DNA from: Malurus cyaneus samueli
Taxonomy: Eukaryota > Chordata > Aves > Passeriformes > Maluridae
DNA: 64,000 nt
Direction of reading: 5' to 3'
Assembly (NCBI GenBank): GCA_009741485.1
Contig: CM019219.1
Location: 4,647,527 to 4,711,526, forward strand
Below, one piece after another: positions 27,511-38,486 of the stretch. The notes under the pieces are model-generated. The model was given only the letters and a program-made list of their open reading frames with translations, had not been told where the DNA came from and made no database searches. The position numbers and the translations under genes are program-made. Each line of letters opens with the position of its first letter. Position 1 is the first letter of the stretch.

Positions 27511-28657
27511 CTACCACCCCAAATCAGAACAATCGCCTTCTTGCCACCATCATGACTCAGATATCCAAATACAAACACAATTAATGGCGTTAAGACTCAA
27601 TTAAGAGAAGCTGAATTTTGTAGAGCTGATGTTGGTAAAGGTCAAGCAAGAGCCATCCAGCTATTATGAAAAAATAATTTAGTATTTTTCTGTGGTGGAA
27701 ATGTATACAAAAGTACAGCTCAGATGGTGGCATTGGTGGGAATGTGGGGAGCAAATTACAAGTGTTTGAAATATGAGTCATGCATTAAAGGGTAGAAAAC
27801 ACTGAAATTTGTGGAGACCTTCCTGGATGCTTCCTAGATATGCACTAAAGTGCCCCTCCTCTCTGGAAATGCTCAGCCCACTTTCTATTAAACAATTACA
27901 GTAAACCATGCATTTCCAAGGTTTCAAAATTTCTGCTCTTTAATTGCTGAGCATTAAGGAATGGATGGAGCATATGGCATCTGGCTCGTTTCACTTTCAC
28001 ACAGCACTCCTCACAGAACTGCATTTCCCCTCAAAAGCCATGTTTAAATGCCATTTCCCTGTGCTGGTGCACCCAGAACCATCCCTCACAGCAAAGCAGA
28101 ATGTCCTTTGCCCACCACAAGGACAATCAGCAGGAGAATACTGACGGGGGGCAGGCGTCATTCGCTGGCACCGCACCAGCACAAATGCCAAGAGCTTTGG
28201 CTATTTTTTCTGGTGACATCAGAAAATCCCCCAATTGCCTGTTTGGAGCAGCAATACTTGCTGGAGACACGCTATTCCTCCACAAGTACACACATGTCAA
28301 ACAACATACTGTGTTTCCTTCGGCATTCTTCTCACCACCCTCCTCGCTGCCATATGGCGCTTGCTGTTATTATGGAAACAACCGGCTTCTAAACACATAA
28401 CACAGCGCTGCAAACAGACATGGGAAACCCACACAACTTGTCAGAGCCTTGGTTACTTCTCTCTCGGGTTGGACTGGCTCCTGCAGTGTCTTTGGATCAC
28501 CCTTTGCTTTGGCCCCACTGCGTCATTTGGCTCTTCCCACTCCACGGATGCAGGCAGAGATCTGGATGGAGCTCACCTTGCCAGGGAGGGACCCAGCTGA
28601 AGGACCTGCTCAGCTCAGGGTGTGGCCTGGGGACCATGTTTGGCAAAACCAGGGCTT

Positions 28658-28866
28658 CATGGAATCATCATCAAATCATGGAATGGTTTGGGTTGGAAAG
28701 GATCCTAAAGTTCACCCTGTTCCATGCTCCCTGCCGTGGGCAGGGACACCTTCCGCTACCCCAGGCTGCTCCAACTTGGTCTTTGAACACTTCTAGGCAT
28801 CCACAGCTTCTCTGGGCAACCTGTGAGAGGGCCTCAGCACCCTCTGAGTAATTTGTCCTGAACAGA
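28658..28866 (-). mobile_element. CR1 LINE 3' fragment
   Basis: This is one of the clearest CR1 copies in the window. In plus-strand text it begins AATCATGGAATGGTTTGGGT, followed by GGCAGGGACACCTTCCGCTA, GGCTGCTCCAACTTGG, TCCACAGCTTCTCTGGGCAA and CCTCAGCACCCTCTGAGTAA, in the order of the avian CR1 3' end. Its sense strand is minus, the same as GRK5. It is 5'-truncated, as most CR1 copies are. Confidence 0.92.
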
Positions 28867-31800
28867 AAATGCTGTGTGAGGTGTTGGACTGCTGCCCTGT
28901 AGCTGGGTTACCATGGGCAGGAGCACCAAGAGGAAGGAGGGCACCTCCCCAGTGCTGCACCAGGGTGCAGGTATAGCTGAGCTGCAGGAACTGATTCCTG
29001 AAGCACTTCCAGGGTGCTCACTGGAGACACAGGCTGGGGACAGCTGAACTGTGCTTTTAATTCAGTGTGTTCCTGCTCTGCTCTGGTCCTCTAAGCAGTT
29101 TGGAACAACATACGAGCAGCATTTTATCACTGGCATTGCCATTCCATTTTGGATCAGGCTATCGCTCAATCTATCCAGCAGACTGCAATGTTTTGACACT
29201 CTCTCACAAACAAAACCGGATCAAAATCACTGTGTAAACCCTAAGCTGACCTCCATTCTATCCAGTGATCAGCAGCCACCCCCTGGCACTGGTTTGTTTG
29301 TCTGAGCTGGAGCCTTCAGCACGGAACATCCCGGCACTGACATGTGTGCTGGGAAAGCCAGCGGGATCACTGGGGCACGGAGCAGCCAAGGGTGTCCTTG
29401 TGTGTGGAAATGGCTTCTGCTGCTTGGCCAAGTGGCATTTTTAGTGAGAAGGCAGCTGCTGAAGGGATGTGCACACATGGACAGCGCTGAGGTAAGTGAA
29501 GGAGTCGGGAAAGTGGATCAAAACAGCCACTGACAACATCCCAGAGGACAGCACGGAGCCAGAGGCTCAGCAGCGCAGGTGAGCTCTCCTGGGAGGTGTG
29601 AAGGTTTAATTACATCTGTCTGAGGCTGTTTGCTGCCACCTTGACTGACTCTTGTGAGGGAGTGAATAAAACATCCACCTCAAACACCAGTAGCACACGG
29701 CCTGCCTGGTGGCAGCACTCAGTCCCTCCAGAAGCCACAGCAAGTTTCCTTATGCTAAACAAGCATGGTCTGGATTCACAACAGAGTAAACCAGAAAGGA
29801 ACAAACACAAGAATCAGCTGGTTTGCCCTGCATTTTCTCTCATACATGATCTGATGCACAGGGACAACTCTTGTTGCGCAAAATGCAGTGGGTTTATCGA
29901 GGTTGTTATGCTGTGATGGCACCCAATGCAGCAGAGGATGATCTTCTAACAAAAGGGCTAAATCAGTGTGCAAATTGCACATCTATAGCTGCACAGGGAA
30001 AGGAAAACAAGCAGCTGAACACCATGATATTTGTGCAAAAACACAACATAAAGAACACACGAGCATGGACTTCCCTCTGCTCTACCAACTCAGCCAACAC
30101 GTGAGGAGGGTGACCCATTCGTGACGAGGAAAAAGGAAATACCAGAAATAATCTCTGAAAACACAGCAGCCAGAGCAGCTCCCTGGAGCCATCCACCCCT
30201 CTGTCATGCGTGTTTGACTGCTGGATAGACCAACACAGACAATAAATACAGGATGAAAATGCTCTCATTCCTTGTAGGTGACACAAACTATTTTCTTAGG
30301 CCCTGATCTTGCCGTTGGCCTCACTCAGTCAGCTAAAGGAATCTGCACTCAACTAATTCTTGGGATGCACAGACCCAGAGCAAACTGAGAAAGAAAAATA
30401 CGCCTTTCTCTCAGCTGAAGCTGAAAAAGGAGTGGATGGTTTTATTGTAGCAATGAAAGCAAAGGTGTTTGAATAACGTATTGTACCCCAGAGACCCATC
30501 TGAGCACCCTGAGCCTGCAGGAGGGAAGGGATGGGGAGGCAGCAGCTCCACAGCCAGGGGCTCTCCCGGGCTGGGGCTGAGCCCTGTGTCGCTCTCTGCC
30601 AGTAAAAATATCCATCCAGCTTCAAAAGTTTAAAAAATAGAAGGAATGATTTCCTGAGGAAATGGAAATGTTAAACACTTGGAAGTGAAACCATATGCTT
30701 ATGATGATGAAGTGTAACTAAAACAGCTCTGAGAGTGGTATCTTTGGTAGCCAGAGCCTCCTGCCTCAGCGCCATCCTGTTTAACACCTGCAAAGTCGCC
30801 CAAAACGGGCGTGAAAAGCTGGGTGGGTCGAAGTCCTGAGAAAGCAGACACTTCTCACTGACGCCAAACTCTTTATTTAGAAAATATCACTGGCAAACAA
30901 CGCACACATGCAAGCGAATTCTGCACCTTCCCAACAGAGCAACAACACTGATTAATATAGAAAAAAGCATTATGTAAAATGCCATCATTAACAGGGGACA
31001 AATAAAGATAAATGATGTTTATTCATAATTCTACTGACTCATTTTCCCCTTTACTTCACAGCTTATGTATTGAAACACTAATTTCAAGAGCACCCAGCAC
31101 ACAGAAGGTACCAAAACAGCTACACCTGCACACAGACACCGCTGTCACCATTCAGTGTCTACGGCCAAATTTGGTCCCCAACAGATATTCTGGTAAGGTC
31201 CTGAAAAATAACTGAGCCTATGCCTAAGAAAAACAGTCCTATTAAGAAAATATCCTACCAGTCAAAACACACCACTGATGAATTGAAAAGCACAACACAA
31301 GGTAACAGAGTTACTGATGTTGAAATCCCCAACTTTCAACTAAAAGGTGGAAAAGTCTAATATTTTAATTAGGAAAAAACCCTCCCTCTGCCGTGTGAAG
31401 ATTTTTTTGTGTTAATTTCTCATTTAAATACCTTTCATTTTTTGGCTGTCTCAAAATATCACTTTTTGGAGAGAAACAGTGGGCTGCAGAGAGACCAGGC
31501 CCTCCCTCCTCTTTCACATTTGCAATATATCTGTGGATTTTGATGTCTTAGTGCTGAACTAAAAAAAAAATGGGTGATAGCTCTGGGCTGAAAACCAGTC
31601 TTTCCTGATATTCAGTGTAAGGTGCAGGTGTCTAAGTGAGCTGCTATAAAAGTTGCACTTGTGCAACTCATTCTGAAGGGCTGCAAATCCAACCCCTGCA
31701 ATCAGCTGGTGAGGCTTCCCCCTGTGGGGAGGGATGAGCTCAGTTTAAATAACACTTTTCAAGTCTACAAAAGCCAAGAACATCTTTTCAGCCTTTTGGC

Positions 31801-32070
31801 GTGGCCAGGGATTGTATTTATGCACTATCTGTTAAGTAACATGTTATTTTCCAACATACTGGAATCCCAAGAGCAGATTTTCCAAAGAAATGCATGGAGA
31901 TTAGCCAAGAAGACGTGCACCATGCTGCTGCACGGGAACATTTGGACTTGACCTCTGGATCCCTGCTATCCCTGGCATTAAATCAGATGAAAACTGAGTA
32001 AGATCCAAACGCAAAGTAATTATGCTGCCTAAAAAAGCCCACACAAAGCAACCATAACAACAAAACTCCA

Positions 32071-32093
32071 CAAACAAACCAACAAACAAACAC
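32071..32093. repeat. (CAAA)n simple repeat
   Basis: Several CAAA/CCAA words in a row (caaacaaaccaacaaacaaa) form a short low-complexity tract. Confidence 0.85.
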
Positions 32094-33661
32094 CTGGAAC
32101 CCCTCAAAGGGGATGTAGGAAGACTTAATTGTTCATTTCCTGCTCATGTTCAATGACCTAAGATCAGAACTCATCTTCCCTTCCCTGGTTTTTTTTTTCC
32201 TTTAAGGTGAACCAAAACCATCCAGATGTGGTTCCAAATCTATTTTTTGTCTACTGCTCTCTTCCTCTCACCTGCTTTGCTCCAGAACAACAAAAATCAC
32301 CCCAAACTGATGGCAGAAAGCATTTGAACACCTCAGTCCCTACTCTCAAGTTGGGCAATAGTGGCACACCAAAAGTAAATTCTTCCAAGGGGCTGAGGCC
32401 TGTAAAGTGATCCCCAAGACCCCTGAGATGGATGTTTTCCAGAATTTTAGAATTTTCTTGTAGAGATGACCCAAAATCGCATGCCTCCCTCCTCAGTCAA
32501 TTCAGGGAGATGCTGCTAAAAGATCCTACCCAGCTCAGCCCAAATTTAAAACCACTTCTGGATTTATTTTTTTTTTCCATCTCTGCTTTCTTCAGCTAAG
32601 CTCCCTTAGAGGGCCACACGACAAAAAGGAGGACAAAGGCAGGAACTGAAAGCAAAATTAAAAAAAATGTGCAGCACAACTGAACTAAACAGACTTTCAC
32701 AGCCCATCGTACACTCTGCACTTGTAGCAATTTCCTTCTTTTTGTCAAAAAAAGAGACCAAAGCCTTTAGGGTTTACAGAATTATTTTGTGTCCATTCAG
32801 ACTACTAATGGAAAACAAATTGCATCTTTAAGCGCTGAATAACCCCATTTAGAGCAATATTAATATAAATACATTTTTCATTTAAAACCAGCGAGTCTAA
32901 CACTGGTGCTTATAAAGATGTCTTATAATTTACTGCTGCTCTTCTCCAGCCAAAAGTGGAATTACCACTGTCTATGTATAAACTTAATAAAACAGCACAC
33001 ACTGAACTGCCTAGTCTTTCAGGCTGATGAAAGTTGCTTCTTATCAAAGGATCCTTTGTGGACGCTTTAAAAGGATTTAAATTGCTTTGATTGCATTATT
33101 AACAGTGTCTGTGTTGCTCTTGTATTTCAGAATAATCTGGAAAGCTGGAACATTAGCTCTTGCATTCTACAATAGATGGTTTTTCCATCTCTAATAAAAA
33201 TGCTTCAATACAAAAGATAATCCTTATGTTCAAAAGCAGGACCCCAAGATGGGCCACGTTAATGCTCCTACAGACCCATTTATTACATTTTTATTCTTAT
33301 TTTTTGATGGTCTTCAGTCCTGGAGATGTCATGGCCACTCAGAACTTCATGAACTTTGCTGGGAACTGCAATACTTGCAGTGGAAAACATATCAGGTTTC
33401 TCTCTTTGAGAAATTGAAAGTAGGGGACCATTTCTGATGAAGAAACACAGATATTGCTGCTTACACTGCAGAGTGATGTAGAGAGTCATCTGTTTTTCAT
33501 GGTTCCTACTTGGGAATGTTGCAGGAGTGGGAAAAAGCAACAGGAGGGAAAATCCTTCTTGTCTGTTATTTTCTGGGGTTTGGGGTTTGTTTTGTTTGGG
33601 TTTTTTTTTTGTTGTTTGGGGGACGAGGGGGGCCGTTTCACAAAGGAAACCTGTGGTTAAT

Positions 33662-33690
33662 CCTCCACATTAACCTGTGGTTAATGGAGG
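33662..33690. repeat. Inverted repeat, bulged 12-bp stem
   Basis: CCTCC-AC-ATTAACC pairs with GGTTAATGGAGG across a three-base TGT loop, with AC as a two-base bulge. The right arm is also part of a direct repeat of AACCTGTGGTTAAT that starts at 33650. Confidence 0.9.
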
Positions 33691-35640
33691 ACTCTCCATT
33701 CACCCTGTCTCCAGCAACGCATTTAAAAAGCGAGGCAAGCCAGATGGTTAGAGAGCACAAGACAGGAATAAAAATGTCACATTTCAGTTCATTCAAAAAT
33801 TCCTATAAACCGTGGCAGCAAGTCATGTTATAAAAACCTAGTACAAGCATCCAGGCTCCCGTGGGAATTCAGTTACCAGCACAACTAATATTCTGTGCCC
33901 TGCAGACCTCAGTGGCGCTCTGAATTTATAAAATGGAGCTAATGGCACTGCCTCCCTCTGAGCAGCGTGGCCAGAAAAGCTCCATTAAAGAGCAGGAGCC
34001 CCGAGCGCTGCTGGATGGCTCCTGGCTATCGACACACAGCGCAAACTCCCGGAGCGGAAATTCAGTCCAGGAGAGCACAGCAGAGCCTTTTTACACTGTG
34101 CTGCTCCAGAACTTCACCTGGCACTTCACAGAGATTAAAAACGACGAGGCAGCCTCTGTCCTGGAGAGTGTTTATCTTGGCAGGGCTGGAGCCGCGCAGG
34201 TGCCGGACAGGAATTCTGAAGCCAAGGGTTGTGATGAAGTTCTCTTGCTGGTGGCAAAAGCACACTGTCTCTAAGCAGAAATATTTCATCTGCTTGCTTT
34301 ATTTTTAATAAAGTATGGAAATTGTTAGGGCTCATGACAAGATAATGGCTTGATAGATTCCTTATTCTAAACAGCAGCTCGTCCCGGTGTGCAGCTCAAA
34401 CCAGCCCTTCACTGCTCAGGAAAGCTCCAGATTTAACATATGAAATACTGGGGGAGAACACAGCTTTTGGACTTAGTTTATTTTTTTCCTTTTGAATTTA
34501 GAGTTTTCTACAAAAAAAATTGGAGACCCTCTACGCTGTTACAGCAAGTGTTGTTCTGGCACTGACTATCTAAGTTTAATTAATTAAAAATATGAATGCA
34601 ATCAAGCTTACTTGAGACAATGGAATTACCCCAAACTGGTTTTAAGTCCTGCCAAGTTAATTTTCTCTGCTTGTCAGCTGTCTTTTTTAAAACAAACAAA
34701 ATTTAATCTCCTGATCATCGAACATCTAATGTAATTATTCAGATACAGACAGTGTTTGCTTTGTGTAACTTCCCTTATTTCCACTCTTTTCATGGTATTA
34801 GGCGACAGGGATAAACTCCACACATCACAGCAGCATTACACTGGAGATGGAAGCGGTCCAGTTGGACCGATACACAAAATATGTTTGGAGAATATTGGAA
34901 CAAATTCTCAGTTAAATACACTTCAGCGATACATATGGATCTTCTCATTTGTTTTTTTTTTGAAAGCAGCTGCATTGAAGCTTTGCTCATGGAATTCTAT
35001 TTGAAAGTCAAATCCTACAAGCAGTTGCATAAATATGTTTGCACGAGCTCTTGAACCAGAACGCGTTTGTGGCTTTGTTGATTTTGGACACAGATTTTGA
35101 CAGGAGGGATAACAACCCACCCACCCTTTTTTGTAGCAGCAGCAGGAGGAGGATCAAACAAGATCCTGTGAGCTCAGTATAATCACTGCACAGGAAAACA
35201 TGAGTGGGGTGCAGAGCCCGGGGAGGGACCCTCAGCTCTCACAGGGGAGACATTTGGTCATCCTGCCTTGTGCCAGGAGCACCGTCAGATGGCAAAGGGA
35301 AAATGCTCTGCCCTGAGACCAGGCTGCTCGCCAGTGGAAGACAAATTCTCATCCTAACAAAATCTCAGCGACTCTGCTGAGTTATTCCAGCCTTTCCCCA
35401 ACACTTTGGTATCTTCTGAAAGTTACTCACTCAGGCAACTGAATCCTTTCCATATGGGTCACTGTTCAAAAGCAGAAACTGCAGGGTCAGGGTTCAGCTG
35501 GAGAAGATGGAGCTTGCCATTAATGCTTGAGCCTCTCAATCAGAGAAGCAAAAAATAGATATTGTTGTGAGAAGTACGGGGTACAGGGAAAGACAAGAAA
35601 TAATCACTATTGATTAGGAAGATGATTGTTAAATCTGTTG

Positions 35641-35778
35641 GAATCAGAGAATTACAGAACATTCTGAGTTGGAAGGGTCCCAGCCACTGAGTCAAGCTTG
35701 TGAGTGAATGGCCCATGTGGGGACTGGACCCCCAACCTTGGTGTTATCAGCACCGAACTCTGACCAGCTGAAGGAAAG
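35641..35778 (-). mobile_element. tRNA-Ile-derived SINE with CR1-like tail (TguSINE1-type)
   Basis: Read on the minus strand, the head matches a tRNA-Ile gene: CAGCTGGTCAGAG (A-box region), GGTGCTGATAACACCAAGG (anticodon arm), GGGGGTCCAGTCCCC (T arm, B-box region) and GGGCCATTCAC. The tail, GGGACCCTTCCAACTCAGAA followed by TTCTGTAATTCTCTGATTC, is a CR1 3' end. This head-plus-tail design is that of TguSINE1, a CR1-mobilised SINE of songbirds. The first few bases of the tRNA head and part of the linker are lost or mutated. No clear target-site duplication was seen. Same sense as GRK5. Confidence 0.88.
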
Positions 35779-35954
35779 ATTCCCATCAATTCCAGTGGCT
35801 CTTTGATCAAGCCCACCTCAGTTTCCCCATGAATTTACATGAACAAGTCACTCACTCTGTCTAGGTTCCACAGTCAACACCAGCACGACAGTGGAAATGC
35901 AAGCACCACAATTAATCGCCAGGAAATCTGGATCGCCAATGTGCGATGGGAGTA

Positions 35955-35955
35955 N
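35955..35955. other. Single ambiguous base (N)
   Basis: One N interrupts otherwise unique sequence in intron 2, consistent with an unresolved or polymorphic base. Confidence 0.99.
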
Positions 35956-38469
35956 TTAAATTATGAGGTACCATGTTCTTAAACACATCCTTTCTTTTAC
36001 ATTTGGCTGCCAGTTAAAATAACAGAGCACAGAAAGGGAACAAAAAGCGAAAAAGAGCAGGGAGACAGACTGACTGGCTGACAGACAGATGGGCAGGTGT
36101 GTTACACTTCTAGGCAAAAAAATTCACATTACTAGTGGTGAGCTGCTTTCCACTGCCATAAATTACACTTGAAAAGCACAGGGCCTTGGATCAATGCCTT
36201 TGGTGAGGTTTCCCAAGCACCAGTTGTCTCCATGGCCAGTCACGAAGGTATTCAGGGCATGGTGGGCTTCCAAATTACTTCACCCCGATCACAAAAGATG
36301 CACCACCACCATTGCCCAGCACTTTGAAGTGGTACTCATGCAGCCTCAGGGGAAGGGCTGCCCACACCATAATCCTGACCACCACCCTGGCTAGAAAAGG
36401 AATTTGCCTTTATCTTCGTAAACGACTTCCAACAATGTCTCTGCGGCCAGGCCAGAGGACTGGGAAAAAAATCCCTCAAAAAATATGAAAGCTCACCTCA
36501 GAAACGCCCTGGGAAATTCGGGGAACAAGCACTTAGTTGTTCTCATTTTGTTCTGCCTTGGATGGGAATGACAGAAGTGGATGATTTGTTCTCAAAGACC
36601 GTAGCTACTGAGATTTTTTTTTATTCGGGACTTTTACGTCCGGTCTGAAGGTTTCTAACTGAAATACCAAACTTATTTTCTGTCTAGTGCTGTTATTTAG
36701 ACTCCTGCCTGGTGACATTCTGGTAACGCACGCTGAAAGAAAATTTCAGTACAAGTTGCAATTCGAATGTTTAATGTTATGAAATCTACAGAACTGTTGC
36801 TGTTGTACATAGCACAAAATAAACATCTCAGTTCCAGGAAACTAATGCAGACATCTTGTGAATCACTTTCTTAAGGCGAAAAGGCTTCTGCAAAACCACT
36901 CTCTGACTTCTAAACCAGCCCAGGTAGAGAGTGAAGCAGCTTTCCTTTTTCAAGGCTAAATTTTTACCAGGCAGAGTGCACAGAGCCACCAGCACAGGCA
37001 TGAGTGGATTCTGTGAGTGAATATTGAGGCAGCACACGTTACTGAGAGGCACACAGTAAAACCATTCACAGGGAATTCTGACTCTGAGTGCTGCCCAATG
37101 GTCACTGCAAGGCCTAAGCATCTCAGATATTTTGTGAATCCTTTAAGAGAATACTAGATGCTATCAGTTGTTGCTTCATTGCTAAATTTTCTTGGGTGTT
37201 TTTCTTTCAGTTTTTTTTTCCCCTGATGTTTTGAAACCCCGAGCTTCAAGCACAACAGAACTCCACACTGGTAAAACTCCACTTATTTTATAAGTGTTTG
37301 TCAATCCCAGCCTTCAGCAAAAATTGCACAATAAGCTCAACCACCAACCTAAGTAATCAGAGGCAATAACACACTGAAAAACATAATCAATGCTCAGCAA
37401 TTTTAAGGAGTACCACTGACCTGTGACAACAGTTCTAAATTACCACTCAACTGGATCTTTTGCTCAACTGCAAGTGGCTTATTTGTAATAATCCAGACAC
37501 TGACTTTGCCTTGGTTTATATTGACAGGCTGATTTGACTGCCTGCTGAGTGACAGCCCCCTCTGAGTGGGCGTGAAGGAGCTGAGCTGCTGAGTAAAATT
37601 GATATGAGGAGTGGAAAAGAGATTTTAAAGTCATTTAGAAACTCCAAATGCACTGAAAGCAACTTGTGCAGGAGGGGGATTGCCAGTGGAAAGTGTTTTT
37701 TCCCCCTTTTTGACAGAAGTCTGCAGTAAGTACCAAGGATCCCTTCATACCAATTTACTGGGATGGACGCAGAGGGTGTGGCAGCCTGTGTCCAGACACA
37801 AAAACCATAAACAGTCTTACTTAGGTCTACAAAAAAGAAAAAGGGCAATTTTAGAGAGACGTTCCACTTCATTCTTATGAAAACTGGGTTGTCATAGGGA
37901 AAATATGTGAAAACTTTCGCAGGTTTAAAAGTTATTCTAGTATTTGAATTTTTTCAGTTTATCTCTTTTTTTTTTTTGGTCACTGCTTGGTTGATTTTCA
38001 CACTGTCATATGAAAAACATCTTACCCTTTTGAAGTGCTTTTTTTTTCCCATTTTGTTTCCTAAATGTCAACATACAGCCACAAACATCCAGCAACACAA
38101 AATACTGGAGTTCAGATCTGCAAAACAACAAGCCCAGACTATCACCTCCAAAGTTACTCAAAGAATTTCAGCAGGCAGAAACAAAATAAACAGGAACTTC
38201 AAGTAGAAGTTCAAGAAGAATACCTCATAAGTAGTGCTGGGGTATTTAGATGCTGAAAACAGATTTAAACGTTTTACTTCTCACTTGGAAGAGGATTTTT
38301 TAGCAGCTCTTTGCACTGCATATTAGACCTGAAGAAATAAATGAATAATTGACATCCTAATGCTTGCCTCAAGTATTCTCCAGCACCCTTCCAACCACGT
38401 GCTGATCCACTGAGACTTTGCTCAAATACATCAACTGGATACACTGCTTTGTAAAATTAATAGAGTATT

Positions 38470-38486
38470 AAAAAAAAAAAAAAAAA
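38470..38486. repeat. Poly(A) run (17 A)
   Basis: An uninterrupted A homopolymer in intron 2, followed by C-interrupted A-rich sequence. No retrotransposed body is recognisable upstream of it. Confidence 0.95.

Noticed and set aside
33933..34308. Two overlapping 113-codon plus-strand frames
   Set aside because: Both frames are open at once, neither has a recognisable product, and the interval is better explained as CpG-rich noncoding sequence.
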